DNA of 64,000 nucleotides, from NCBI GenBank assembly GCA_024362935.1, contig JANCRA010000025.1, positions 12,364,936-12,428,935 on the forward strand, in the 5' to 3' direction. How positions within the stretch are numbered: the stretch's first letter is position 1; every line of letters starts with the position of its first letter. Positions 1 through 43,469 of the stretch are shown here, piece after piece. The notes beneath the pieces were generated by a model. It had not been told where the DNA came from, did no database searches, and worked only from the letters and a program-made list of their open reading frames with translations. The position numbers were made by a program, and so were the translations under genes. Source of the stretch: Setophaga petechia. Its lineage: Eukaryota > Chordata > Aves > Passeriformes > Parulidae.

Positions 1-1599
1 ATCAAAATCAACCAAACAAAACTGAAAAACCATGGCCACCACCACCACCAAGCAATCCATGAAAAGAAAGGCTCTTTAATGTCATGCCCAGTATCTAGTA
101 AGTAATGGGTTGAATTCTCAGGTTAATTGGTAGGTTTTGGATTCTGAAGGTGGGAAATACCCAATGACCACACACCTCTTGTCTAAAGGGAGATCAGCAT
201 CTCCCCAGCTGGAAAAACTATGGTGCAAATTCCACAGACTGCAAGGCGGATCTTGGAGGCAATGAAAATCCCTTTTACCATATCCCAAATCATAAACAAA
301 CACCATATGCTGAAATTGCCACATTCCAAATTTCAAAAAAAATTCCATTTAAGCATGGGGTCTTAAAAGTGTGGTGAAAAAAAGTCATGTCTGGAAATTT
401 CAAATAAATTCATTTCAAATTTAGTCCATCAACCTTTTCAATGAACAAGACAGAATATACTTGATTCATATTTCAAGCCAGGTGTCATCAAGTCTAACAC
501 TTTGCCTAAAGTCATGTCAGAAATAAGAAACTTAAGAGTATTCAGCAAAACCTTTGGTTCTCTTGCTTATCTGACCTACCTAGCTCATCCACAGCTTTAC
601 AGCAATTGGGTCATGTGAGAGCACAGGCCTGGGAGATTTCCTGGGTCATATATAACCAGATCAATAAACCACATGCCAAATTCACTGGACGCCAGTCTAT
701 TTTGAAACAAAGCAAGTCACAAGCCTTTCAGCAAACTCACACTTTGCCTACATGCAGCCAAGCAGACTTTTACATCAGCCAGATTTTAGAGATAGCTGCA
801 AACAATTACTGTTTTCTATTGTGGTTGAAGTATCTTCCCAGTGGGAAAAACCTCTTATAGATATTACTGGAAAATGAAAGTATAATTCTGTTTAAGGTTA
901 ACATTACATGAATAAAAATATCTGTTGCTAGAACTTCTGTATTGAACTCAGTCCTCTTAATTCTAGAAGTAATTTTTACCAGCTAGTTCCGTTTCCAAGT
1001 GGCAGGGCAGCTGGTTGGCTCCATCTTCCCTCATGTTGTGGGTCTCTTCCAAAAGGCGCTTTCCCTGGATTTCTCAGTTCTTTGCTACCTTTAGCTCATG
1101 CAGGGGAATCTGGAGCTCTGAGACTTTGAGGTTGCCCATGAAAATAGTGGCAACCTCCAACTTCCCAGTGTTTTCCAGAGGCAAGGAGGGAGGCATGCAG
1201 AAACTTGAGATTTTGTTGTGGGAGGTGCAGCCCTACCAAAGGGGGCAACCCGTGGTAGTAAAAGGAACCCATCCACCTCACAGTCCGTGTGGAAAATAGG
1301 CTGGGAAAAGGGAAGACAGGCTGGCAGTGACATGAGGTTTCCAGGCACGCTGGAAAAGAGCCAGAGAAGCCCCGGAGGGCTCAGCTCAGTGGGTGCTCCC
1401 TCCTGCAGGTTAAACCAGCACCGCCTCAGAGCAAATCCCCTCAGAACCTGGCCCTCACCGCAGTTTCACAGCCTCCAGCAGCAGAAGTCCGTGACTCCTT
1501 TTCACATAGACCTGTGTCTATGTATCTCAGGTTTTCAGGCTCGAAGAACACCAAACTAAGTCCGGGCAAACCAAACTCGGGAAATTGACATTGCCTAGA
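1..1599. other. Non-coding sequence, left flank
   Basis: No exon with recognizable protein homology is seen on either strand. By synteny this would be SLC6A12 intron or the SLC6A12-SLC6A13 spacer. The first 60 bases include a short ccacca run. Confidence 0.4.
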
Positions 1600-1905
1600 G
1601 GAGTAAACCCGTTCGTGCCACAGCTGGGAGCACGGTTCTGAGATCACGGTTCCCTGAGGGAGGCACATGTCCTCACAGAAAAGCTCCACAGGGAAGCGGG
1701 CAGGAAGGGCAAGGAGCATGGCGGGGTCACCGTGACCCCGGGCCCAGTGTCCCTCAGCCGGGTGCCGCCGCCTCCGCCACCCCATCCCGAGCGAAGGCTG
1801 AGGGCCTGGGGCCACCTTGTGGCTAATGGAGCGGATTGCGCTAATTCCCTTTAATTCGCTTTGATTCGCGTCTTCCTCTGCCCGCGGCGGCAGAAGCCTT
1901 GGCCC
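1600..1905. promoter_or_regulatory. CpG-rich patch downstream of SLC6A13, possible SLC6A12 promoter
   Basis: CpG dinucleotides and G/C tracts cluster here, in otherwise CpG-poor DNA. In human the next gene on this strand is SLC6A12, a few kilobases past SLC6A13, so a promoter for it is expected about here. No coding exon of SLC6A12 is visible in the window and I could not fix a splice donor. A promoter role is inference from position and composition. Confidence 0.3.
1725..1737. promoter_or_regulatory. Perfect palindromic estrogen-response-element-like site
   Basis: GGTCACCGTGACC matches the nuclear-receptor consensus GGTCAnnnTGACC exactly. The palindrome extends to 17 bp (8-bp arms around one central base, 1723-1739). 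It lies inside the CpG-rich patch. A match to consensus does not show binding. Confidence 0.35.
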
Positions 1906-2634
1906 ACCAGTGTCCTTGTGTGCTTCAGGAAGCCGAGCGCCTCCGGCTGCTGGCTCAGCTCTGTCCAGGCTCCAGCTCCCTCAGGGTTTCCTGGGAGCCA
2001 TCCAGCTTCCCAGGGTTACGTGTCCTCTGGCTGCCCTCCTCGGATGCTGGGGCCACAGCACTTAAAACACAAGCTCTTTGAGTTTTATTTCTTTTACCCA
2101 AAGAACCTGGAAACTAGGGGCCCTGTTTGTTGACATAACATGCAGATTCTGTTTCCAACACACAGCCCTTCTTCCATTCACAGGAAAACCAAAATTACTG
2201 GCTCCAGAGCACCTGGAAGGTAGTCAGCACAGAAAAACACACATCTGCAGAGGGAAGGGGGAGCTTCCCATGATCCCCCTCTTGCAAGAAGAAAACACAA
2301 ATCCACATTCTGCTCTCAGACCCCAGGAACAGCCTGGTGACTCATCAGACAGATGACATTTCTGTCTGAGACCAGGCAGTGGCTCCAGCAGAAGGTGGCA
2401 TTGCACTCTTCAACCCAGGCCCGCCACTCAGAGGAGCCCTGAACCCTTGTTCCCTGTTTTCCTTCCTACCCTGACCAAGCTTCTTCTCCTCTGGTCACCT
2501 TCCCATATCACTGTGCCAGTGCAACAGAGATCCAGACCTGGGTGCCCAGCACAGCTCAGCTAATACACATCTCACCTTAACATGCTGTTGGCAAGGAATG
2601 CCAGTGGGACAAAATAGAGACAGAGCAGATCTAG
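1906..2634. other. Spacer downstream of SLC6A13
   Basis: No coding homology is recognized. It holds the alternative AATAAA (minus strand, 2089-2084) that could end a longer SLC6A13 transcript. Confidence 0.4.
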
Positions 2635-3014
2635 TCAGGAAAAACATAGATTTAATGGAATGAATGGAGAAGCTCCCAAAGTCCACACTGGAGCCACAGC
2701 TCTGGCTCTGACACTTTACTCCAGGGTCAGTCCTTCCTTTCTGCCCACCAGAAGCCTGGGGATGCTCAGGAACACTGGTGCTTGATGTGCCCCTTCAGAG
2801 CTCTCTCCAGGGAGAGAATTAAGGTGCATTGCTAACTCCACACAGACCATCTTCATGGCAGCCTCTTCATCAGCCCTTCAAATCTTCCAGAGAAGGGAGC
2901 TCAGCCCAGAAATCCCTCTCTTCTTGGTGAGTGAAGAATCCTTGTGTTATCCAACATGTGGCAAAGGCTGTATAGAAACCATCCTGGGGGGAGGGAGGAA
3001 GAGCCACACTGGTC
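2635..3014 (-). other. SLC6A13: SLC6A13 3' UTR, approximate
   Basis: A minus-strand ATTAAA at 2656-2651 is followed by a T-rich downstream stretch, a plausible poly(A) site about 360 nt past the stop. A canonical AATAAA at 2089-2084 could give a longer UTR of about 930 nt. The choice between them cannot be made from sequence alone. Confidence 0.4.
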
Positions 3015-33356
<30,342 letters not shown>

Positions 33357-33361
33357 CCCAC

Positions 33362-34732
33362 CTGCAAAAAGAGTTTCCTTCATTACATTCAGCACGAGCC
33401 ATGACAAGATGCTGAAATTTGGACCATGGGAGGCAAGAGAGGGGCAAGGACAGGCACACACACATCTCAAACTGTTCTTCCCTTTCTCCTCATGCAGATT
33501 CCTGCTGGTGCTAAGAGTACACATGCATTTTCATTGATGAGTTCAAAACTACTCCTTGAAAGCCACTATTAGTTTCATTATTTTAAATTGCTGCATTTCA
33601 AAACAGTCCTGTCTCTGGAAGCCCATCCTCTAAGCCCAGTGACCCAGCAGCTCAGGCTGGAGCTCCCACTGTGTCAGGTGTGGGAAACAGGGCTGGAGGG
33701 AGATGACAGCAGGATCAAATACTTGGCAAGGTATTTCATAAGGGTTTCTCTTCTCTTCTGTTGCCCTGGCCTGGTTTTATAGACCGTGTGATGGATACTG
33801 CACACAGAAGCACACAGAAGTCCTAGACACAGGAAGAGAAGAAACTGAAATTATAGGAAAGGAAGTTTATCCTTTTGATGGCAGCAACTGTTGCTGACAA
33901 TCTTCAAGGCTACATGAAAAGGTGATTTTCAGAACGGTGCTATCCTTCTAACAGCAGGATAAAGCATGCAGAAATCATCATTGGCATCTGAGATCTTGCC
34001 TTGCTCAAGGTCTGCCCTCCCAAAATCTGCCCATTTCCCACAAAGCTTCCCACAGCGCTGCTCTCAGATCCTTTAGCATCAGGTCTAAACACATCTGTGC
34101 TAAGAGAAGATCAGCAGAGAGCAGGTGGGCACCACTTCACTGTCCCACGTTCCCCCAGGTACCTCCAAGAGGACACCATTTGGAAGGACCACGGAGGGTT
34201 AAGCCTGTTCCTTCCAGGCAGGATGCCCCACTGGCTGCCAAGTTCTACAGGAAAAAGGGTGAGGATTGTGGTTTTACCAATGCCCAGTGTCAAAGCTGGG
34301 ACTGCTGAGGACCTCATGCCAAGGAGGGCGCCTTCCCCTCCCTGCACAGTGCCAGCCCTCCAGCCTACTCCATGCCCTGCAGAGCTGCTCCCCCAGCCCC
34401 AGCCTTACACTGACATTTATTCATTGGGAGGGCAAGAAAAGGCACTGGCAGCGAATGACACTCTCCCCTATCCGAGGAGAGCTAAAAAAGGGCAAATCAG
34501 CACTTTCAACCTCTCCCCTCCCCCTCCTTAGTCCCTCTATGAAGCACCTGGGTACACGAAGAGGGCTAAGAAACACTGGCAAGCGTTTGACAGGAAAGGA
34601 AGGACTGGGAGGACCCCGCCACGCTAGAAAATGATTAAACAGGCAGAAAATGCTCCATGACCTCCGGGCAGCCCCGGCAGGACGAGGGGCACAGGGGGAG
34701 CGGGGCAGAGCGAACGGGCGCAGAGGTGTTAC
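33362..34732 (-). other. SLC6A13: SLC6A13 intron 1
   Basis: The intron lies between the non-coding exon 1 donor and the exon 2 acceptor. A plus-strand open frame of 176 codons (34001-34531) is present but has no recognizable similarity. Confidence 0.5.
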
Positions 34733-35190
34733 CTGGCGGACGGCGCTGTCGGGGCGCGGGCGACGGGAGAGGCGAAGGCAGGACCGAAAGGTGCTGGCTA
34801 TTTAAAGTGTGCAAAGGAAAAAATTCAGCGGTGGTGTAATCCTAGACTTCGCCCAACCCACATTCCTTCCCCCACCCCCCAGGGCTGGACAAAAACCTAC
34901 ACATGACTGATTTCATGGCCAGTGCAAAGGGGCTCGTTCCCCCCGCCGGGCTCCGTCCCGGGCCGGCACCGCTGCGCTCCCGCTCTCTCTGCGCGGCTCT
35001 GTCCCCTCAGAAAGGGACACCGCCGCTCCCAGGTGCTTCTGCAGCGCTGCCTGAGCGAGTCGAGACCTGCTGGGAAGAGGTAAGAGAGAAAATATGAGTT
35101 CCCAGCGAATTCCCTCCCGTCGCCGCTCCTCAGCGGGGAGGTCACGGGCGCAGGGCAAGGTCCTGCACCGCAGCCTGAGCCGCAATTGCC
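34655..35190 (-). promoter_or_regulatory. CpG island, probable SLC6A13 promoter
   Basis: This block is rich in CpG and stands out from AT-rich surroundings, with clusters at 34680-34780 and 34930-35190. It lies 1.3 kb upstream of the SLC6A13 start codon and contains the exon 1 donor. Splice-donor-like sites also occur on the plus strand (AAGAG/GTAAGAG after 35079) and on the minus strand (TGAG/GTGAGAG after 35324). Divergent or alternative first exons are therefore possible. Confidence 0.6.
34733..34775 (-). other. SLC6A13: SLC6A13 non-coding exon 1 (5' UTR), approximate 5' end
   Basis: On the minus strand the sequence CCGCCAG is followed by GTAACA, a good splice donor ending the exon at 34733, inside the CpG-rich promoter. 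A TTTAAAT TATA-like box lies at about 34799-34807, which would place transcription start near 34775. The coding exon at 33140-33361 has only five untranslated bases after its acceptor, so an upstream non-coding exon is required. The donor is seen; the 5' end is inferred. Confidence 0.5.
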
Positions 35191-38100
35191 GGGGCTGTGC
35201 CGTGGCCAGCAGCAGTGGCAGGCAGCAAAGCTGGGAATAAACCCAGCAAAGAGCTCTGCTGGTTCTTACTGAGGGCCCGAAACAGCCCCATGCAGAAATC
35301 TGGCAGGGTGCAAAGTCTCTCACCTCACACACGGGGATCTTTGCCGCTGGTCTTGTCCAGAAGCAGCGCTGCCCCATTCCTGGAAGCTGCAATGGGGACA
35401 GTCAAGCAGTAGATGAAAAGTTTCATAGCAAGCAGAGAAGCAGCCCCAGATATGCACAACCAGCACTGGGCTGTGAAATGAGTTGCTCTTGCTCCAAAAT
35501 GTCCCAATGTCTTGGGATTACAGCAGGTAATGATGACTTTAGGCTCCATAAAAGATGCAAACAGAACAGGATATCATTCATGATGGATGCGTTACCACTG
35601 TGATGCTCCAAGGATGTACATGAGGCAAGGTTTTGAGATATTTTTATTACATCTGTTGATAAATATCTGAGTCAAGAGAGAACAGGGAAGAAAATAATGC
35701 TTTTGGGGCCAGTGTCCTTGTGTGAGGTGTGTAAAGCAGCATGAAAATGTGTACAGGCAGTCTGAGATGGTAGGAGAACAACGAGAAAGAACCAGCAAGC
35801 ACTGTGGTTTCACCACATGAATCTGTGGTAAATCCACACAGCACCAGACCTCCTGCAGGAGAAACAGAAATGGAAGAGAGGCAGGGACAGGTAAGGAATT
35901 AATTCAACCAAGGAGTGATGGAATATGCAACAACTCCTCATTTCAGGAACAGATGCCTTGATTGAAAAGAAGGTGACAACAAAGGTCCAGAGAAGATTAA
36001 TATGTTATGCACTAAATCTCACAATGCAACAGCTAATGTCACTTGATGAAAAATTCAGATTTAAAATAAATTTAAATACCTTCTCCTCCCATTGAGCATG
36101 GTTAATTAAACATGGTACCTGTGACCATTACCACAGAATACTGCTTGGAAAGGAAACAGGCAAATCCACACAGAGCTGCTCCTCTTCTGCAGCAATTAAA
36201 CATGGTGGTCCAAATAAAACATCTCCACTCCTCAAATCGGTGATTCTTGAAAACCAGGGAAGATGGTTTTCCCATAATTCCTCTTCCAGAAGAGGAATTA
36301 TGCAATATGGTGAGAAACAGAAAACATCCCATTTTGTGCAGAAACCATCTCACAGTGAATAATGCAGCTGGGTAAGAAAGCAGGGATTAAAAACAACTGT
36401 AAAGACAAATAATATCTTGACTTGTGCAACAGATTGGTGTAAGGGGAGAGGAGATTAAGGAAATATTTCTACAGATTTTCAAACCATATTTTCCATTTCA
36501 AATGATTGCATTCGTCAGCACCACTGCCTGAATATCCCTGTGTAAGCACAATTACTGCAGCATAGAGATAGCAATAATCCTATCAACAAGACAACAAGTT
36601 AATTGGCAGGAGCTAATAGACTATGATAGGAAAATGTGCAGTCAATTACAGACTATTTGACTTGCACCCCATGTGATAAGACTGCACTGAACACAACAAT
36701 AACCCGAAAATGAAAACAAATGTTCAGCGTAAACAGAAGCAGCGAGGGGAGATATGAAATCTACAAATGCAAAAGCAAGCTGAAAAACCTTAGCAAAGCA
36801 TGTTTATAGTAAAGCATCCCTTTACACATGTTCTGGACTGAACTAAGAAAATGTCCATGTGGTTCTGGGAGATGTTACTTGAAAGATTGATTTCTTAATT
36901 TTTTTTTACAGAAAATATAGAAAAAAACCAACAACGCCACAAAGGATCAGTTAAGACTACAGAAAATAAAATATACTTTCAATACATATTTTTTAAATGG
37001 TAGAAGGCAAAGAAATTGAGAGGGACTTTAATTGACCCATTAAAGGCAATGAAAAATTTAAAGGGAAAAATGCTAAGGATGAAATCTCAGTGCCTGAGAT
37101 TTTGAGTGTTATTGTATCTAAGGCAAGGGGAAGAATAGGGACAGTCAGAAACAAAGCTTTACCCAACAGGTTTTCAAGAAACAAATAAGAGAAATGGAAA
37201 AATGGGGATCTTTAAAACAAATATTAAAAATTAACAAACCTAGGTAATATGCATGCTGTAGTAACAGGAAAACAACTTCACCCAGAGATCTACCAAGGCA
37301 ACACCATTCAAAATTATTTGGATAAATACACACACACATATATGAATAAGGAGAACACCAGGTGAGAGCTTTTGAAGCAGTGTGTGCCACCTGGAATCAT
37401 GCAAGCTGGGCCCCCCCGGGCAGCTGCAGGGCACCTTGCAGTGCCACGAGTGTTGGCAAGTGGCAGCACTGATGGTGGCACCTGCCCCACAAGCATCACC
37501 CTCATGGCAATCCCCAGGATGGCACAAGGTGGTGCTTTGAGGGTGCCATCCCCTGAAAAGGGTGTGAAATGAGAGGCTGTGGAATAGATGAGCCTATTCA
37601 GTAATGTCTGAGCACAGGGCTGGTGATGGCAGCAGCCAGGGCAGCCACACTCCTCCAGCCCCATGCCAGGCAGCCTGGCTGTCACCCACCCTTTATGGGG
37701 ACAGTCCCTGCTGGAGCAGAGCCTCCAGAGCAGGTCCTGCAGCAGCCTCCAGGTCCAGGCAGGCTGCCAGGCACTGAGCAGCTGTACAGATGTGCAGCTG
37801 GGGCACAGCTGGCTTACACACTTCTCCCCAGCATCATTCTGCAAAAGAGCAAGAGCTCTGGACCAGGGGGGTCACTGTCAGGGTGCCTTACACCTCAGCC
37901 AGGAAAATCCTAATGACTATTGATCCATGCTGTGTTTTGCTCCTTTCTCTTTACCTTAGCACATCTGCCAAGATTTCTGCCTTCAGCTTGATCCCAGTCT
38001 TCCAGCAGCAGCTGTGGCTGTGCTAGCAGGGAAGAGCTTTCAGCCCAAAGAAAGCAAATGTGGAACAAAAGGTTCTAGAGAGAAGATGGTCCTTGGACTT

Positions 38101-39730
38101 TGTCTGGGACAGATGTGCATGAGAACTGGCCCCAGCCCACCCCAGGACTGCTGATACTTCATGCTCTGGTAACAGCTACAGAACCTCCCAGGTCTGGTCT
38201 TGCTTCACATTTATGTCCAGCTGAGCAGGGAACAAATGTTGGATTTCTCTCCTCCAAAGCACCAAGCCACTTCCAGTCACCTGGAAAGTAGTTCAAACCT
38301 AAAAAGAGGAGGGTTTCAAAAGGCACCTACTTGGAGGAATGAGGAGGAGAAAAGAGGAAAGGGAAATATTTTCAGGGAGACAAGCACAACCTCTTGCTGC
38401 TGTGCAAGTAGCAGCTACTTTAAAATGAATTATGGCCCAAAGCACCAAAATCTTTTCAGGAGTGGCCTGGGCACAACTGCTGCTGCTTTGCATTCCCAAC
38501 ATGAAAAACCATCAGCCACATCTGGCTTGGCTGAGCACTGAGAGCAACTGTGCCCCCTCTGATCCTCAGGACAAGCTGCCCCCATGTGTGCAGAGGCACT
38601 GCCATCCTGTGAGCCACCTCCCAGCTTCCAGGAACACAATTTGCCATTTTATCATCTGGGAACCAAAGGCCAGAGCAAAGAGGATGCATTTCCTCCATCT
38701 GATAAGCCCCCTGCCACTGGCCTGTTCAGCCTGAAAATGTTGTTTAGCTTAAAGCAGCCGTGGCTGTAGTGAGTAAAATCGTCACCAATATGCACAGAAA
38801 GGGGATAATTAGAGGTTGACAGTGGCTGGCACATTACAGGAACCTGGAGACTGCTCAGCAAAGAAGCCAAAGTGGGCACAAAGGATTGACTCCTGCTTGA
38901 GCCACTAAACTGTCCTAGACAGGCACACACATTTTGAAACTACAGCAGCAGGAGCAAAAATCCAGGGCCTGCAGTTCCTGCATGACACAAGATCCTGCAG
39001 CAGGCTTTCAAACAACCTCAATCAGAGACAGCCTCCCTAGTGAATAACTGCTTCCAAACCATGGCTGGAAGAACCAGAATCCTGAGGCTGGGAGAACTCT
39101 GTACTCACTGGACAGGGGCAGAGCAGCAGGGGCCTCACTTCTGTGCCTGGATTTGTGAGGGAGATCCTCTGTGTGGACACTGTTCTGCACACTGGAGATG
39201 AACAGGTGACATTGCTGCATGAGCCAGAGCTCAGGGACTGCTCAGAGTGCTGGAACACCTTCTCCTGAGGATATCACTGCCACAGCCCTGTGGGCAGGTG
39301 ACAGTGTGCTGGTTTGTCCCTCTCTAGGACCAGGGCAGAGAAGGAGATCAGCTGAGGCCAGATGATCAGTGTCCCTAGAGCTGCTTTGGTTGCTGCAGGA
39401 ATTGCCAGCAGTAGCAGCAGAGCTGCAGGTTCCTGTCACCATCCCCTGGCTCTGCCCAGAGCCAGCAGCTTCCCCCAGAGCAGGATGAAAGCAGCAGGGG
39501 CCCCTTGGGGGTGCACTTGGCTGTCAGGAGCACCAAACCCAAAACTAAAGCAGGAACACACAGTTCTGCATGCACAATCACAGTGCAGCAGGCAGATGTG
39601 CATCTTACCTCTGCTTTGGTTTCTTAGTACTCTGTCCCCATTAAACACTGGCCCTTTGCACTCATGAGCAAGGAAAAGGGGCTTTTCTGCTCAGAATTTA
39701 AAAGTATCCTGATTTCTTTACAGGCAAAAT
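35191..39730. other. Intergenic DNA between SLC6A13 and KDM5A, left part
   Basis: 35,600-37,350 is AT-rich. 37,380-39,700 is more GC-rich with many chance open frames. No conserved exon, RNA gene or clear mobile element is recognized. Confidence 0.45.
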
Positions 39731-39734
39731 GAAG

Positions 39735-39782
39735 GTTATGCCCTTATAAGCATAAGTATATGCCCTTATACATAAGTATAAA
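39735..39782. repeat. Short tandem repeat, about 24-bp unit
   Basis: atgcccttata(ag)cataagtat occurs twice in succession, then the sequence runs into an AT-rich tract. Confidence 0.7.
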
Positions 39783-42700
39783 TATCTGTATGTGTATTTA
39801 TAAAATAATAAAACACAACATAATATAAGCAGGAGCTGAGTAGCAAGCAAAGACTCCTGAGCCTGAAGACTTCATTTTTTTACCATCTCCTTCTACTTTC
39901 CCTCAATTCCATCAGGTACAACCAGCTCTCAGGCCTCTTTTCTATCCCCACTTCACCAGCAACCTGAACAAACCCTTGCAGAGTAACTGTGGGAACAGAG
40001 CCTGAACACATTTTAGGGAGAGGGCAGGAGTGACTGCTCTTCCAAAATCTATTCATGGGCCTCCTGATGTGAAAGTTGATGGTTGCATCAAGAAATTAAA
40101 ACTCACCAGTTTGAAGTTGCAGCCAAGGAAACAAGTGGAGGATATTTTCATACCAAGAAGCATTTTCCAAAGGAAATGATAATTGCAGCAGTGGTGTGAG
40201 AGGCACAGGATGATCAGATTGATTAGGTACAGGGTAAACTGAGGCACAGAAAGGGAGCCGTATGTTGGGACCACTTATGGTTTTTCCTCATGCTCTGCAC
40301 ATCCTACTCCTTTGAGTGAAGATGTAAATCTGAAAGCACCTGCCTGCATGAAGAACAAAATAAAACCACTGATAGAGCAGGCATTTGCATGTCCCTGCAT
40401 CCTTTCTGTCTGCAAGGGAGGTGTTCTGGCAGGAAAAAGGAAAAAACTTTTCTCAGAGGTTAGACAGGGCTGTGCTTAACTGATTCCTGAGAAAAAAACC
40501 CCATAATCTGCTTTTAAACAAGCAAGATTTGGGCAGTGATCTCAGAGCATCCGTTCATACTTACTTGAACACTCTAAAAAGTAAAGAAAAAAAAAAAAAA
40601 AGATACTTGGTAATTCACAGCTACTGGGCTGGTGCCTACTCAGAACACAACACTTCCAAATCTGGGACTTTTTCATTTGCAATTACTGGGCTGGTACCTA
40701 CTCAGAACACAAAGTTTCCATTCAGGGAGGAACCCAAAACTCAGCCAGTCATTGGTTCACAGAGTGAGAAGTCTTCAGAAATTTCTCAAAAACCAGGTTT
40801 TCTATGCAAAAGTTGACAAAGTGAAAACTTGGGCATTCAAAAAAATGGTCAAAAAGAAATAAAATTTGAGTTCAGTTTTTCCAGCTTCCAAAACCCAGAA
40901 TTACAGCAGATTTTTTTTTAAATCCTTGCACTGCCAGGAGATGTTATCTGTTAAAAACATCACAGGCAGCCCTTGCCTGAGCACAAGGAGGGAGTGAGAG
41001 CCACCAGCTCCTGGCCACTGCTCAGCAGCAGCAGTTTGTCTCTTGCTTTGCTCTGGTCACCAGCAGCCCCAGGCAGTGGAGGAGGAAGCAGAGGGACCTG
41101 TGCTGCCAGGCTGCTCCTCTCAGCTGCCCTGCTGAGCTCCCTGCAGGCAGAGGAAAGGGGCTGCACTCCCCAGCACTCATCCCCTGCACTGGCTCTGCCT
41201 GGGGGGCTCTGAGACATAACCTGGGCATGACCTGGAGCCTTCACTCGGCTTCCCAGGCAGAGGGAATTCTGCCTGAAGCAGGAATCACAAACCTTCACAC
41301 CATGGCTGATTCCCTGTCTACACATCATTCCTGTTCTGGTAGTCAGTTGCAGCATATGGCACCAAGTCTCTTTCAGGGTTATTCATTTTTCCTCAAAGAA
41401 AAAAAAAATTAAAAAAACAAAAAATAATGTCAGTTTTGATAGCTTAAGGCAATCTTATTTTTCTATTGATGAGTGCCAGAGACAAAAAAGTTCAGCTTCA
41501 AAATAAAAGCAGCTGATGGCTGCAGAAAGCTGTCCCTTCCAGCCAAGAGGAGTGGCAGGGGAGCGGGGAACAGGTGCCCAGGCACGAGGGACAGGAGGTT
41601 TAGCAGAGGCACAAGGGTTTGGTCTGGGTGGGCTCACTCACTGCATCCACACTAGAAGAGAAGGTGGCTTGAGAGCCCTTTTGAGGGAACAAAAGGGCTC
41701 ATGAGCTTCACTCTTTGCCATTTTTGACTGTCAAATTCCAAGCCACGTCTCCCTTTGGCCACCTGCATCCAACCAGCGATGCTCAGGGGGCTGCCCAGAT
41801 CAACAGGTCACATGGAGAAATACCCCCAAACACAAGCATTTCCACCATGAACATTAATTGCTTCCCTCCAGCAGAGGGGTTCAAGGCATCACAGCTCTTT
41901 TTGACAAGGACACTTCATTCCTGATCCCTGCAAGCTAAAACAGAGGGTCAGGCACTGCTTGCCAATCATCTGACAGTGCTGAGAATGTGGCTTCATTAAG
42001 TCTGTCACAGCCCAAATACAAAGCTTTCATGGTGATCAGGGAAGGAAATAGGAAAAAAACAAAGACATGGTGATGTGTTCAAATGGGAGAATTAATTGAA
42101 AACGTGAGGAGCCAGTGGAACTTTTAGTTTTGGTGCTCATCATAACTGGGATCTAGAGGAAAAAGGAGACTGCTCTTTGATACTCTGATTTAAATGAAAG
42201 GTTCCTGCTACCAGGTTTGACCTGCACACCCCCTAGGGCTAGAACAGAACCTGTGGATTCACACAAGCAAACCAGGAAACAGATTGCTGCCCAAATCTGG
42301 CCCTGGAGATGCCAATGGACAGGCTGCAGGCACACAGCCCCTGTGGAGGGAGCCAGGCAGCCCCAAGAGGGTGGGAAGTGAGACCTCCCCTGCTGTAAAG
42401 GAAAAGCAGTTGGGAGGAGCAAAACAAAAGCCTGCAAAGGGAGTTTGTGCTGATTTCTTTTAGCCTCACACTTCCCTGAGAACAGGGACTGCTCAACGTG
42501 TAATGGAAAGGCCCTGGGGAATGAAAGCAGAAAGCACAAGAAACAATCATGTTTCTCTGAGATCACCAGAGCTGAGAAACAGGGACATGGAACAGCTGCT
42601 GCTAGGGCAAAACAAAGTGAGCTCTTATTGCAGAAATCTCAGGTGTTGCTGGTCCAGCAGCACTCTCTGCACACTCTGTAAACAGGAGTTACACAAAGCT

Positions 42701-43469
42701 CATGCCCACTTTCTGCCTTAAACAGGAATCTGACCCATCATCTCCCTAAAATCACATTACTCAGCAAGAAAAAACAATCCTGTGAGTTATGAACACTTTC
42801 CCTGTGGCTGTGCACTCTTCCCTTATTTATTTCTTTATTCAGCTTGTGTACTCTCTAACTGCCCTAAATCCCAGAGTCTGACCATTCCAAGACTATTTGT
42901 AGCAAAAGCCAGAGGAAACCAGTGAAAACCCAGAAAGTGAGAAAGTGGAGCGTGTTCAAACCTCACCAGTGAGATACAAACCTGGAAATGGGTTCCACCT
43001 GTGGAGCCTCCCCTTGTGGCAGCAGGGGAGAGCAGCAGCACCACCTCACTCAGCTGGGGCTGCTCCTTCAGCACCAGGCAGGGATTCCACTTCTCCACAG
43101 GTGTTCAGATCAGGTAACAGGCAGCACCCTAACCTTAGCCCCACCTGGCTGCCTTCTGTGATGAGCTCCAGGGACAAGGGGACAGCAGTGGCTGTTTACC
43201 CTGATTTACAGCAAAAACACACTTAGGGGGAGTGGATGGACAACCTACAATGGCAGCAAAAAATGGGGTGGACTTCAATACTCAGGCTTCAGCAGTCACC
43301 AATTTGAAATCTTGGAGACAGCTGCAAGTGCAGTAGCTCAGGTGTTTCTTCTTACCCACCTGGGCAGTGGTATAGAGCAACTCAGATGGCATCAAACAGT
43401 GCTGGCAGAGGACTGGAGCAGCACAGCTCAAAACTCAGGAAGGGAACTCCCATTGAGCTGGATCTTTCC
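39783..43469. other. Intergenic DNA, right part
   Basis: No gene is recognized. The stretch holds the 62-bp-period repeat at 40621-40712 and A-rich runs near 40586-40600 and 41399-41424. Confidence 0.45.
40621..40712. repeat. Imperfect 62-bp-period tandem repeat
   Basis: tactgggctggtgcctactc plus agaacacaa at about 40622 recurs at about 40684 with one change (gcc to acc). The spacer is less similar. Confidence 0.7.

Noticed and set aside
34001..34531. 176-codon plus-strand open frame in SLC6A13 intron 1
   Set aside because: It shows no homology I recognize, low-complexity Pro/Ser content, and is not continuous with any exon.
37314..37844. 176-codon minus-strand frame in the intergenic region
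   Set aside because: It has Cys/Trp/Pro-rich composition, no recognizable domain and no splice or promoter context.
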